NCBI GenBank assembly: GCA_016647705.1 | Contig: CM028328.1 | Coordinates: 45,620,147-45,684,146, forward strand | Reading direction: 5' to 3' | Length of the DNA stretch: 64,000 nucleotides | DNA from: Eucommia ulmoides | Lineage: Eukaryota > Streptophyta > Magnoliopsida > Garryales > Eucommiaceae | Shown here: positions 47,050 to 58,850 of the stretch, piece by piece | Position numbering within the stretch: the stretch's first letter is position 1 | Layout of the letters: each line of letters opens with the position of its first letter | Made by a program: the position numbers and the translations under genes | Notes under the pieces: generated by a model | Database searches by the model: none | What the model was told of the DNA's origin: nothing | What the model saw: only the letters and a program-made list of their open reading frames with translations

Positions 47050-47370
47050 AAGGTGATGAAAACTGGTTTAGTTTTTAGTTAATTTTAGTTGATTTTTAGT
47101 TATTAAACACCACATGAATCACAACATAATATGGACATGACCTCTTTGATTTTGTTAAGAATATCTTAACCAAACTCTTTTGTTTAGGTAAGTTAGTGTT
47201 AGTATATGAGTTGTTAGTTAAAGATGTAAAGTAATACCATATATATATATGCCAAGCCTACTCGTAACTAAGAAAAATAGGAAGGTTTCTGAAGAAGAAT
47301 CACACATATCCCCGAAAGAATAGAGACCCTCCCTTTATCCCAAGTTTTTAGCCACAATGGTCTATCGGTG

Positions 47371-47409
<39 letters not shown>

Positions 47410-49814
47410 AGTCCACTAGCTTACCAAGCTGTGATCTTGACATTTAGCATAAAGTAAATTAGTTTATTAACAATTTATATGGTTAGGTTAACAGTTATAA
47501 GAATTCGGTTTAAAGTGTTCTTGACAGAATCGTAGAGATTACGCACAACTCATGATGTGATAGACGTTTCATTTGGATCGTCACATGTTCTCAACATGTT
47601 CTCGAAAGATTTGGGTCCTCACATGTTCATAACATGTTCTTGGATGTTCTTGATTTTCTTGAAATAGTTATGTATGAAATGGATATAGTTTGATGATTAT
47701 AACAAAAATTATACGATGTTTGGTTTATTATGGATTATGCATGTTATATACATAAAAGTAAAGCATAAATACTACATGATTCTACTATGTACAAGCATAA
47801 TACATAAAATTAAGACAAGATTTAATGATCCTCAAGATACATACCTAGTTTAGGGGAATGGTCTTTTCCTAAACATATACCTTCTTATCCTTCTTTGATC
47901 TTCTTGGCTTGAACTCGATCAATCACCGTTAACTTCTTTAGTTCTTGCTCCAAGAACCTCAAGAACACCTTCCAGGACTGAATTTCAGTAAAATAACAGT
48001 GTGTTATTCAAGAGAAATACTTGAGAGGCCTAAGACCCAAGAGATTTGCTCAAGTTTAGATATGCAAGCTAGGTCTTCAAGTCTTGAAAATTATGAAATC
48101 ATGTCCTCCTATTTATAGGCCCAGGACCCTGTACATTCACCCATGTGCAGGGTACTCCAGACCCTTTCTTAGGGTCTGTTTGGCTTAAGGGACATGCTCT
48201 TTTTATTTGGTTTTGATCAGCTTTGGACGAATTTTGAGTGTAGTGGAAGATTCTTAAAGATTTGGTAATGATTGACAATCATGAGTAATGATTGTCAATC
48301 ATTACACTCCCTTGAATCCCATTGGTTGCACATGGGTGCATTTATGATATGATGTGACACTTCCAGTTCAGTTTAGGGGCTAATTAGCAATTAGTTTTAC
48401 TATTTCAGTTTGGTTGTCATAAATGCTTCCAAGGTGCATTGTATTGAGTCTTGAAGTGCCATCTTACATTTAATGCTCTATGATGACTGATGACTTGATG
48501 ATCACTCATCTGGTTGGTTTTGGATTGAATTGGGTTAGTTTTCCTTGTAATTGATACTTGGATTTCAAGGTTTTTAATTTACCCTAAGATATTTTGATGA
48601 AATATCTTGATACATTGCATCCACCCCCTTCGTGTCATCCCAAGAAATGAATACTTGATGGGATATGCATTTAATGCATTGGCTAGGTGGCAAACCGGTT
48701 TGGTTTCAATAACGGGTAGTCACCTTTTAGGGATTCCGATTAAATCTAAGATATTTTGCTCAAAATATCTACATCCCCTAAATGTGGCATATACATGTCA
48801 TCCCAAACATTTAATTCTTGATGGGATAGGTATTTAATTCACATTAAATACCTAACTTAGGTGGCGAACCGAATCGGTTTAGTTTCGATAACGATTGGTT
48901 ATCTCCTAAGTGTCTTGGTTTTCCTTCCTTAGATATTTGTGTATAGAATATATAGGGGTTTCTTGGTCATTTCAAGGCTTCTTTACGGGCCTTTTAATCC
49001 TTTTAGTGACAGTTGAGCCCTTGACAGATTGGGCTTAGGGTGGTTTGTCAAGATAATTTGAATTTGTGTAAATCCAAACTAAGCCCAAATCCTTAATCAC
49101 CTTAGTGATTTAGGGTTGTCATGACATTTTCAAGCCTTTATCAAGGTCTTTTGGATTGCATCTTGATAGTATGTTATGTAATAGGCATAATTGAAACAAT
49201 TATTTTTTGTGTTAAACCGACAAAATTCAAGGATAGTAAATCTTTCAGGGTCAGGGTAGGTAACCAGGGTAAATTATTGAAATATCCTATAATTGAAGAG
49301 TAATGGCTCATTTTTATTCATACTAAAGGTGATTTAATGAAAATCAACCTCTAATATTGTCATTTTAGACCCCCTTGAATTATAGGATTTTTTAGGTTGA
49401 CCCGAAATTTTTAGTTTTTTGAATTCAGTCAAATGCTTCTTTTATACCTCGAGTATTAGCCACGGATTGTATTTATTCAGTCATTCTACCCCTTCTTCAT
49501 TCTTGGACCTCGTTTCTGAATATTTTTAACATTTTTTTGTGTTTTCTCATATTGTTTCGGTATTTTTCTATATTATACAGTATGATCCAAAGTATAAATT
49601 CATTCCCCTTAAACCTAAGTTCAAAGTTTATTTGAACTTGTTCTTGATTAGACACTGACTGGGCGGGAAAAAAAAAATTTGTCTACAATGATCATAATGA
49701 GTACATTAATAAGATGAAAAGTATAACTTCAAATTTATAGACAACACTTCAATATTTTAATTTTATCTTTGGTTATAATAAAAAAATTCAATAAAGTTTC
49801 TTCATATAGATTTG
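47050..49814. other. Unassigned DNA with LTR-like features
   Basis: No gene is recognised. A (TG)n run lies at 47373-47408. On the minus strand CCTATAAATAGG (48108-48119), a good TATA box, is followed by a leader-like stretch (towards 47900), so part of this may be an old LTR in minus orientation; no ends were found. The string GGCAAACCGGTTTGGTTTC with flanking sequence is duplicated, see 48637-48920. Confidence 0.4.
48637..48920. repeat. Degenerate two-copy repeat
   Basis: Two units, about 48637-48740 and 48798-48910, share TCATCCCAA, TTGATGGGATA(T/G)G(C/T)ATTTAAT, TAGGTGGC(A/G)AACCG and GGTTT(G/A)GTTTC(A/G)ATAACG. They are separated by a block with AAGATATTTTGCTCAAAATA, itself a short inverted repeat. 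Confidence 0.6.
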
Positions 49815-50100
49815 GAAATGGGCTTCCTTAATATTAGGCATAAAGGTCTATAAGTTTAGATCGAGAAATATGCTTAAATTTCAAAATCTAGGTACATAGG
49901 GTAGACACAACAAATTACTAATAAAGATCTCTATCAATTTATCATGGGATTTGTCTCTTAATGACATGAGTCCAAATGATTCTAGTTAAGACAGATATAA
50001 TGAGTAGAATTCTATATACTTTGGCAGTTGGAAGTCTCATATATTATGTGTTATGTACTAGAATTGATATAAGACATTCTTGATATCCTATATGGTAACT
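49815..50100 (+). pseudogene. Ty1/copia RT-RNase H fragment
   Basis: Readable blocks are ILGIKVYKFRSRNML, then HGICLL, and YTLAVGSLIYYVLCTRIDI (about 50009-50070). These match the copia pattern (YILG(I/V)KI.RDRS.....L....; HGI.LSK; PY.SAVGSLMYAMLCTRPDI). Stops break it on both sides. The order and spacing are right for the RT-RNase H junction. Nothing upstream could be read as the rest of pol. Confidence 0.75.
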
Positions 50101-51797
50101 TTACTCAATGCCAAAAATAGGATATATGAGATATAATTGTATTTGTGAATTTTTTACTGAAAGTATTGTATAACGTGTATGAGCTGCTATACATTGATAA
50201 TACTAAGTATTGTACTCTAGCTACGAGACTTTAAATGTATTACTGAGTATAGTGGGACATACATGTGAATGTACGAGTATCACGACAAGATCTATCACTA
50301 TCAGTAAAGAGAGATGTGTCCTATGTGATTTGATTAATATAATTCACTTAAGCCTCTGGACAGAGCAGTATGACATTTGGGATGAGATTCCAATTGGTGT
50401 TACAATGAATTATATTATCAATTAATGTACATATAATTGCATAAAGGATTTTTGACTTTATCCATGCTCTGTTGGTCTTTTCGGGAATACGAATAAAAAT
50501 TATACCATAGCAGTTTTTCTTAGTAAAATTTCTATCAAGTAGACATGGTTGTGATTTGTGGGTAAACATAACTCACAGTCGGAGGAAATGCCTTGCGGGA
50601 AAAGTGTTTTCTTTTGAAAAGGCAAAATTGAAATTAATCTAATCTTAATTGATTAATTGATTAGTAAATTAATTAATTAATTAATTCAAACATCCATCTT
50701 TTTGGTACGGACCTAATGGGTCACACACAATGAAAAATAGAAGTTAGAAAAGTCCTTGAATACAAAATGGATAGTAATACTGAACTTTAGAAGTTCAAGG
50801 GGCAAAATACAAATACGAAAAGTAAGGGTCTAAGGTTTTGAACACTAGACAACATACATATAAGGGCAATACCTATTTGGCTGCCCTCTATAGGAAGAAA
50901 TCGGCCACAACCTCATGCGTGTTCGAGCTTTCTGTTTTCTATGTTTGTATATTGATTTGAATCTTACTACCACCTAGACTCAAATATGAACTTTCTTAGC
51001 TTCTTGGGATTAAAATTAGATTCTTAGAAATTTCAAGAACACTTTTCTTTCTAAGTTTTTTGTATGGATACTATTTGGAGGCAGTACACTTGTGTTGCGT
51101 CTAAAAGAATCATTCTCTATTACCGATTCCTATTCGTGTCTAGTTGTTCTTGAAAGAGTCTACCTAGGTCGCGCCTTGGGAACTACAAGATTTGAAGTTA
51201 AAGCACCAAAAAGATATTTTAATTAAATTAAATTTAATTATGTTTGTTATATTTGTTTTATGTTGATATGAATAAATCCGGCTTAGACGAATATGATATT
51301 ATAAGTGATTTAAAATTTTCATAATCCGCTGTGTTAATCTAGTAAATTTTAATATCCGATTCCTTCACTAGTATCTCAATACTTGAAAAATTAAAGAACG
51401 ATATTCATTTGAAGTTCTTTGTGTGAATATTGTTCGAGACAAGATAGTTGTGTTGTCTTTCAGAGAGTGCTTTTAGAAGATTCAAAAGAAGAAATATCAC
51501 TTCTCAAAAACTACCAGCTAAAAGAATGAATCACGTAATAAAAGTACATATCATTTGATTAGAATGAGATCTTATTTATTTTTTCTGACATTGATTGATT
51601 CAACAGTAAGAATAAATAAAAGAGAAATTTTTTGTTATCTCCTACATAAATTTAGTATTTATTTTCACTTTTTTAAGATGATATAGTGGTCACTAGGAGT
51701 GACAATCAGTGTTTATTTAAAAAATTGGTTATATCCAAATGATTGTAACCTTTTCCATGAAAGACCCAAGTCCCTTGCATTACTTTCGGGGCATTAA
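50101..51797. other. Copia LTR-like sequence and unassigned DNA
   Basis: Downstream of the copia fragment lies sequence of the kind found in copia LTRs, including CCTCTGGACAGAGCAGTATG (about 50354) and GATTGATTAATTGATTAG-like AT-rich parts. A near repeat of TTCTTTGTGTGAATATTGTTC follows. No LTR ends were identified and no gene is visible. Confidence 0.4.
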
Positions 51798-52159
51798 GGC
51801 TCGTTTGGTAATCGTTTTTATCCTAGAAATTCCCATCACATTCCTAGATTTTGGGATTTATATTTAAGAATAGCATTTGGTAATTTTTGTTCCCGTTCCC
51901 ATTCCATTCTCATTTAAGAATTGTGCCCACTTTTAAAAAAAAAAATTGTTTCTCACTATTCCCATCCCATTCCCAAAAACCACCGCCACTGTTCATCTGT
52001 CGTCCACCGCCGGCAGCCATCTCCTGCAACCGTCGCCAATCACCTCCGGCATCGCCGGCCACCCACCGTCCGGCAACTTTCCACGCTGCTGGCAGCTGCC
52101 GGTTGGCCACCGTCAGCCACCCGCCGCCGCCGCCACTATAAGAAAAATGAGATTCTACT

Positions 52160-52545
52160 ACGAATTTTTTTGGCGACGACACAATAATCATCGCTAAATG
52201 TGTCTATTGGCTATGAAATGAACAGTTGTAGCCAAATGTGACGTTGGCGACGAAGTGTAAATTTATAGCCAAAGATGGTTAATAGGCGACGAAATTATAG
52301 AATTCCTCGCTATTGGTCCGACTAATTCTTGGCGCCAAACAAAAAAAAAAAGAAAAAATTTCCCACTAACGTATTGGCGACGGAAACATTTCGTCGCCAA
52401 TGTGGTACGAGATATTTTTTTATTTGGTGACAAATTCCTTTCGTCGCGATTTATCATTTCAAATGTATGGGCGACGAAATAAATTCGTTGTCAATGTGAC
52501 CGCTTATATTTAACATTCGACGACGAACCAATTTCGTCGCGAATT
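52160..52545. repeat. Left subterminal repeats of the CACTA element
   Basis: Repeated (T)TGGCGACGA(A) and its complement, with GTAGCCAAA and CTACGAA variants, occur about every 20-40 bp. Such repeats bind the transposase in CACTA elements. Confidence 0.75.
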
Positions 52546-52555
52546 ATTTTCTTCT

Positions 52556-53103
52556 ATGCTCACACTCTTAGTCCTTATTTGGCACCAAAATGCCGTGGTT
52601 TTGGTTTTGGCGCACTCTGCCGCTCACACATTTGCTGGAAAAAACCTGGAATGCCTAGATTCTTCCCCCTCCCCCCCAGCTCGCAAGTCACAACCTCTGT
52701 CCCGTCTCTCTCTCTCCTCTTCGTTCATGCTCCATGCCACTTCTCTCAATCTTCAGTCCGATTCTCACTCTCTCAGCTTCGATCTCACTCTCTCTGCTCC
52801 GATCTCTCTGTTCTTAAGTTCCGATCTACCTCCTCATGTGTTCCTCGCTGCCTCCGACGACGACGACGACATGCCCCTTGCTGCCTCCAAAGACGACGAA
52901 CTACGAGGTCGGAACTCCTCTTCCCTGTGCAGACAACGACGACGACCACGACAGCAGCTTCCGACGACGACCACGACAGCAGACGGCATACAAACGACAG
53001 CAGACAACGACGACGACATATGGCACTGGAAGTCTGGAACATCCATAGACGGACCGTGGTCATGATTAAGTGCATTTTAATTTTTAATTTTGTGAAATTA
53101 TAG
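52556..53103 (+). other. GC-richer exon-like stretch, unknown
   Basis: Two overlapping open frames of about 170 codons begin at 52556 and 52579. The sequence is Ser/Pro/Arg-rich when translated, with (GAC)n runs at 52858-53010 that give poly-Asp, poly-Thr or poly-Arg depending on frame. It has the look of a captured first exon or promoter region of a host gene, but no domain is recognisable and the choice of frame is arbitrary. Confidence 0.3.
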
Positions 53104-53634
53104 GTTGTTTGGTTAGTAATTATTAGTTGTTAATTTATTTACAAATTATAGTTCTGTTCTGGACTTCTTGATGGTTATTCGTTTAATTTGTTTAATTTGG
53201 GCTTCAGCACTCCAGTAATTTGATGGACTTCTTGTGCAACCTTCGACGACGACCAGCTCCGACGGCAGACGACGTACAGCAGATGGCGGACCAGCGATTT
53301 GGGCTTCGGCACTCCAGTAAGTGTTTTTTTCTTTCTGAAATTTATATTTTCAGCATTCCACTTATATGATTTATGAACGTGTTTGATTACTCAAATGTTT
53401 AGGGTTTCAAATGGCTGTTTCCCTGTTTTATTTCCCTGTTTGATTACTCAAACATGTTTAGTGTTTATGTTTTTCAATTTTCAAATGGATTGCTTGTGTT
53501 TCTCTGTTTGATTTCACTGGACATAGGGGATTTTTTTATAAGCTTGGGCAGTTAGGCTGCGGATTTCTTATGAATTTCTGAGTTCACTGCAATATTTGTT
53601 TTTAAAACATTGTGCTGAATATGATCTTTTCTTG

Positions 53635-53635
<1 letters not shown>

Positions 53636-53662
<27 letters not shown>
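53636..53662. repeat. (CT)n microsatellite
   Basis: About thirteen uninterrupted CT units just upstream of the calreticulin-like exon. Confidence 0.9.
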
Positions 53663-53666
<4 letters not shown>

Positions 53667-53726
53667 TTTCCATTAATTTCTAATTTATTTAAATTAATTG
53701 AACTTCTCGTGCTTGGGTGAAATCAG

Positions 53727-53818
53727 GAATCCTCTTTGACACTGTCTTGATTTGCGATGATACTGAATACGCCAAGCCAAGAAAAGTTGCAGAGGAAACA
53801 TGGGATGAAATCAGAAAG
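53727..53818 (+). pseudogene. Calreticulin-like exon captured in the CACTA element
   Basis: A 92-bp stretch is bounded by AATCAG on the left and GTTGCT on the right, good plant acceptor and donor. It reads GILFDTVLICDDTEYAK then PRKVAEETWDEIRK. Plant calreticulins have (S)G(I/V/T)LFDN(V/I)L(I/V)CDDPEYA(K/R)..(V/A)EETW at the start of their C-terminal part, so this looks like one exon of such a gene. Calnexin is a less likely source. No neighbouring calreticulin exon was found within the element, so the fragment cannot make the ER chaperone. Confidence 0.55.
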
Positions 53819-53928
53819 GTTGCTTTTCCATTTCTAATTGCGAGCTACTTTTTTATTTTTATAATGATTAGTACTTCTTGCAAATCCTAGGTTTAAGAAT
53901 GGAATTGAGCCATGAAATTGCTTATCAA

Positions 53929-54012
53929 ACCTTCTTATAGGGCATTTACTGGGGGAAAAAAAAAACCTTCTTATAGGGCATTTACTGGGGGAAAAAAAAA
54001 CCTTCTTATAGG
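53929..54012. repeat. Short tandem repeat, three units
   Basis: AACCTTCTTATAGGGCATTT with ACTGGGGGAAAAAAA occurs three times with a period of about 36 bp; the third copy changes to GGGCGTTGCCACTG. Confidence 0.85.
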
Positions 54013-54495
54013 GCGTTGCCACTGTTTGAGTTCATTCAGAAGTTTCATGTATGGAACAATGGAAGCTTTCATGGCTGGGCACTCATCTATACCCCTGATT
54101 TATTACTCCTAATCAAAAACACCCCCACAGTCTCCATCTTCCTCAACTGAGCACTCCATAGGAGACCATTTTCCATTAATGGCAGTTCGGTTTGGAGTGA
54201 AGTGGTATGTTATTTTCCTTTTCATTTCCTTTACCCTTTTTTTTTTTTTTTCTGTGGTTGATTTAGTTGAATATTTAGGCATGATGCAACCACACTCCCA
54301 ATGGATGTTATGTATCGTATGATGGATGGGAAAATTAGGAAGAGGTATATATCTATTTGAACATTCTTAATTATTTGTCTTGCTTTGATCATTACATTTT
54401 GATTAATTGGCATCTATTCGGATAACATTTATCTTGGTTGGGCTTATAATCTTGTTTTGCAACGAACACGGCCCTTAACCTAGAAGATCTTCTAG

Positions 54496-54587
54496 ATGGT
54501 ATGAATGCATGCTTAAAAGAGATGGCTTCAGTTCCAAATCAGAAAAAATCGATTACTATGTCAACAACCTTAAAGAGATTCAATCAG
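54496..54587 (+). other. Exon-like segment, unknown gene
   Basis: The segment is bounded by CTTCTAG and GTGAGG. One frame reads RWYECMLKRDGFSSKSEK then IDYYVNNLKEIQSG without stops. I do not recognise it. The splice-like borders suggest another captured exon. Confidence 0.35.
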
Positions 54588-55324
54588 GTGAGGACTTCTA
54601 TGATTTTGTCTAAATTTGATTTGGGTTACAGTTCATATCATTTGGGCGTTTTCTAATTAAATTCATACTCTGAATTTCACCTTTGATTTTTCAACAGAGA
54701 AAAAGACTACACAAACATAGCACTTCTAATTGTTATATTTGGTGTGTACATAGCGATTTTTCTAATTAAATTCATGTTCGGAAGAATCCATGGAATGGAA
54801 TGCTTGCTTTCGATGTAATTGTCCTGCCCATCCTGATGCACTGTTCCTTCTGCTGTGTTCTATTTTATATGGTTAGTTGTTTCTTTTCTTTTGCAATATA
54901 TGTTTTCTTTGTCATGTTTCTGTTTGTGTTTGTTCGGTTGCTGATCCTTTTTGTTTTTGTTCCATTTAAGCGCTCTGTTACTGTTCTGTTTCTGCACTTT
55001 TTATTTCATTTCCATTTATGTTCAGTTTCTGTTCATTTTTTGCTATTATTACTTGTTTATTTTGCAATATAAAGTGGAAGTAGAGCCACTGTGTGCTTTA
55101 TTTGGGGTTGGAAATCTAATTTTATCATTAATTGGCATTAGAGAAAGAAAAGTTAACTTTACTATGAAGAAGATTGGCAGGTTTTGAAAAAAAAAAATGG
55201 TATGCATGAGAAAAATGCACAATTTCAATGAAGCATCATTTTGGAGAGGCCCCAACGAGATTCCACTTCAAATCTTTTCCAATCGCAGGCCAAAAGCTTC
55301 TCAGGTATGCTCTTTTTTCTTCTT

Positions 55325-55660
55325 TTTGCCTTCGTTTCTGCTCACGCTTCTGTTTCTGTTTCTGTTCTTTTTTTCTGTTTCTGTTCTGTTTCTGTTCACG
55401 TTTCTGTTTCTGTTCTGTTTCTGTTCTGTGTCTTTTATGTTTCCATCTTCGAAACTTCTCCAATCGAAGGCCAAAAGAGCTTTCCAGGTATGCTCTGTTT
55501 TCTTATTGCCTTGAGTTTCCGTTCTGTTTCTGTTTTTTTTTTTTTTTTTTTCACGTTTCTGTTTCTGTTCTGTTTGTTTTATGTATCTATTCACGTTTCT
55601 GTTTCTGTTCACGTTTCTATTTTTGTTGTTGTTTAGTTGTGTTATTTGTTTAGTTGTTTA
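55325..55660. repeat. TTCTGT-rich simple sequence (first tract)
   Basis: Imperfect TTCTGTTTCTG and TTCACGTTTCTG units. Long frames rich in Phe/Cys/Ser or Lys/Glu/Asn here are artefacts of the repeat. A second tract lies at 56490-56700. Confidence 0.85.
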
Positions 55661-55940
55661 TTTAATAGAATTTAATTTAATTAGGATTGTTTATTAGGAC
55701 TCAAATTAAATGGCTAGTGAAGGATCAAAAGACCCCGCATGGAAATATGATCAAATTATTTAGTTGTTTAGTTGTGTTATTTGTTTTGTTGTTTATTAGG
55801 ACTCAAATTATATATATATTTTTTATGTCATCCGCCATTGGAATGATCGCGTCCTTTGTTGTGTATAAATTCTTCAATATCCATTTTTGAATTAATTGGC
55901 TATTATTTTTTATGCTTGAATTTTTTTGTCTGATATTAGG

Positions 55941-56049
55941 TGATTTTAGGATCTGCGAATCATTTTGTGGATTTGGGAGATGGAATCAACGGGCAATGGA
56001 AGAGGCATTGTTAGATAAGGCAACGTTTCAAAAAGATACCCTGAACCAG
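55941..56049 (+). other. Exon-like segment, unknown gene
   Basis: After GATATTAG, an acceptor-like border, one frame reads ESFCGFGRWNQRAMEEALLD then KATFQKDTLNQ, ending at the donor-like border CCAG then GTATCT. I do not recognise the protein. Confidence 0.3.
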
Positions 56050-57721
56050 GTATCTCTTCAATTACGTTACATTTTGTTTATGCTCCCAAATTTCAGAACA
56101 GATTTCTTAAAACAGTTTTTGTTTATGTATTGTTCGTTGTTTTTAATTGCTGCTTTTTGTTTACTACTTACGTTTCTCTCCTCAATAGAAACTGAAATTT
56201 GGGAAAAAACTTGTTCTACTTTTAGAAATTTATCATTAAAAAAATTAGGATTATAAAAACATTAAAACAGTAAATAAAGTTTGTTTACTAGGTTATTTTG
56301 CAATGAAGCTAGCTATTTTAATGTTGGTTGTATATTGACTACTGATTATTGATTCACATAGTGATACATATTTACGCGAATCCATTTATGCCATAGTGAT
56401 TAACACGTTTTATATGCAAACAAATAAATAAATCTTCTCCAATCGCAGGCCAAAAGAGCTTCCGCAGGTATGGTCTGTTTTCTTCTTCTTGCCATTTCAT
56501 TATGCTTCTTATGTTTCTGTTCTGTTTTCGTTCACGTTTCTGTTCTGTTTCCATTACTGTTTCTGTTCGCGTTTCTGTTTATGTTCTGTTTCTTTCCACG
56601 TTTCTGTTCTGTTATATTTCTGTTCACGTTTTTGTTTTTGTTCTTTTTTTTTTTTTTTTTTTTTTTCCTGTTTCTGTTCACGTTTTTGTTATTATTTAGT
56701 TGTTTAGTTTGTGTTATTTGTTTAGTTGTTTATTTACTAATGCATATATGTACCTAATGCATAGTTATATATCTGTTTTTGTGTTTCTGTTTCTGTTTAT
56801 ATTTTTGCTCCCATAATAATTAGTAATGCAGGTTTCGGTTTTGGTTTCGGTTTTTCTTTCTGTTTCTGTTTCTGTTCCCTTTTTGCATGTGTTTATTTTC
56901 AACATTAGGGGCAAAAATTATAATGAATGAAAGGAGGTTGGGAGGAGGAAACATATCTATCCCATAATATTTATTTGTATAGTTTTGTATTAATTACAAT
57001 ACCATCTTCTGTTTTGAATGAAAGGAGGTTAGGATTCACCCCATTTTCTTTTTGCCAAGTCTGACTGTATTAGGAGCTTGAAGGAGCACAACTGCATATA
57101 AATCCTATCCTATTAGATGCTGAACATGATATGTGGTTTATATTGATGGGTTAATTGTTGGATATAGTATAAGATTGATGTTGTGGTTGAACTATAATAG
57201 GTAAAGAGAATTGGTTCATCATTTTTTTTAATGTTTTTTTGAAGGATGAAGATCGGGCATGCAAAGAGTTCGCAATACGTTAATGAGATTTTGGTATTTT
57301 CTGGTCTAGACCAATATGTCGTCATATTTATTTGTGTATTTTTATTTTTATTTTTTTAATTTGGTAATGTCATATTTATTTGTTTTGTTTTTTTTTTTTT
57401 TTTTGTTTTTTTTTTTTTTTTATTTGGTAATGTGTTGTGGACAGATTTGGACTACTTTGGTCGTACTTCAATAAAGTTGATGATTTAATGTATTTTTGGG
57501 TTTCGTAATTTGTATATTGTAATAGTTTGGACTAGTATTTTATGTTGTCATTATCTTAATGAGGTTGATATTTTGATGTATTTTTGGGTTTTGTAATTTA
57601 TATTGATTTGTTTGTATTTATTGTGTCATTTGTAATGTATTTGGATTTATAATTAACAAAAAAATGAGTTTTAATTAACAGAGAAAGTAATTTATATTGA
57701 TTTGTTTCTCGCTTTCACATA

Positions 57722-58040
57722 TTTTTTGGCGACAAAAATAATTTCGTCGCCAAAAGATTTCCCTCCATTTAAGTAATTTTTTGGCGACAAATTTTCATCG
57801 CCAATATGTTATTCCCGTCATTTTTAATCACTTTTTGGCTACGAAATCAATTTATTAGATACAAATTTAGTTACAAAATAATTTGTCGCTAAATAGTATT
57901 AAAATTCGTCGCCAAAAATCTTCTCCTACGGCATGTAGGCTACGAAATTGAAACAGTAATTTTTTTCGTCGCTAAAACGTTTTCGCTACGAAATCAGGGT
58001 TTTGGCTACAAAATTTTTTTGTAGCCAAATTTTATTTTTC
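57722..58040. repeat. Right subterminal repeats of the CACTA element
   Basis: TTTTGGCGACAAA, TTCGTCGCCAAAA, GCTACGAAAT and TTTGTAGCCAAA occur in both orientations, mirroring the left end. Confidence 0.75.
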
Positions 58041-58727
58041 TTGTTGTGCGCCCAGACAAAAAAAAAAAAAAAAAATGTTCTCAAAACAATTTTTTCTTTT
58101 TTTATTTTAAGATAAAATCATTACCAAACGCGATTCTGTTCCCAAAATAAGCAAAAAAATTATCGTTACCAAAAGTGATTATATTCTCAAGAAGAAAATA
58201 AAATTCTCATCCCATTCTATTCCATTTTTATTCCTGGAATGTGAACAAAAATGGTTACCAAACGCCACAAGTAACTAAGTTTAGTCCTGTCTTGTTTCTC
58301 TCAGGGTAAGTTCATGATTGAGGTGATACCACGGGGAAGGCATGGATACATGAAAGTCATCTTCAACTCTTATTTAGTTTAGAAGAGAATCAAAATGTAA
58401 GAATTATAAAAATTTAAAATAACTTTACAAAAATATCAGGCTATTATAGTAATAAAATAGATTAAATGGATATTTATAAAATTAAAATTGAATTGAATTA
58501 ATCTCTAGACGATTGGATATGTAAGATTGCATTATTAAAGAAATTTAATAGTCTATTTCACTATTTTTTATATTAAAAATGTAATAAAATATTTTAATTT
58601 TATATAATTCGAGTTGGTCATGAACATTACGAAGTGAACTCAAACATATGATATTTGTTTATTTAATAAACGAACTTAATTTAAGATTGAGTTTGGTTCA
58701 TTTATTAAATTAAATGAAACAATTTCA

Positions 58728-58850
58728 GAACAATGGTTGTTACCAAACATGTTTCTGTTTTTAGAATACTTCAGAATGAAAATAGAATTGTCATCTCATC
58801 CCATCCTATCCCAATTTATTGAAGTAGGAAAAAAAAAAAAAAAACACTTA
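58728..58850. repeat. Fragment related to the GTTTGGTAA element
   Basis: GTTACCAAACATGTTTCTG followed by sequence with CATCTCATCCCATCC resembles the right arm of the element at 51798-58266. It is too short to define ends. Confidence 0.45.

Larger units (their letters stand above)
55268..56467 (+). repeat. Three copies of an exon-donor module
   Basis: The module CCAATCGCAGGCCAAAAG, a short variable piece, then CAG and the donor-like GTATG(C/G)TCT occurs with junctions at 55304, 55487 and 56467. Each is followed by a long T-rich tract built of TTCTGT units (to about 55440, 55660 and 56700). Confidence 0.7.
52134..58048. mobile_element. CACTA (En/Spm-type) transposon, non-autonomous
   Basis: The left end CACTATAAGAAAAATGAG and the right end, inverted, CACAACAAGAAAAATAAA are CACTA-type termini. 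CGC flanks both sides (52131-52133 and 58049-58051), the 3-bp duplication expected. Both ends are packed with subterminal copies of GGCGACGAAAT or TTCGTCGCCAA. No transposase motif is readable in the 5.9 kb interior; instead there are exon-like pieces and CT-rich or TTCTGT-rich introns. It looks like a non-autonomous element carrying gene fragments. Confidence 0.8.
51798..58266. mobile_element. TIR element with GTTTGGTAA ends, split by a CACTA element
   Basis: The left end GGCTCGTTTGGTAATCG (51798) and the right end, read inverted, GGCGTTTGGTAACCATT (58266) are alike. Inner copies of the same motif occur at 51870 (CATTTGGTAATTTTTG) and 58110-58180 (both orientations). Without the CACTA insert the element would be about 550 bp. 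The left arm also holds a GC-rich stretch (about 52000-52130). I found no convincing target duplication, so the superfamily (hAT, Harbinger or other) is open. Confidence 0.5.

Noticed and set aside
53727..53818. Host calreticulin gene at this locus
   Set aside because: Only one exon is recognisable and it lies between CACTA ends, so it is a captured fragment, not a gene.
55228..55653. Phe/Cys/Ser-rich frames of up to 141 codons, also at 56470-56757
   Set aside because: They are produced by TTCTGT-type simple repeats in several overlapping frames.
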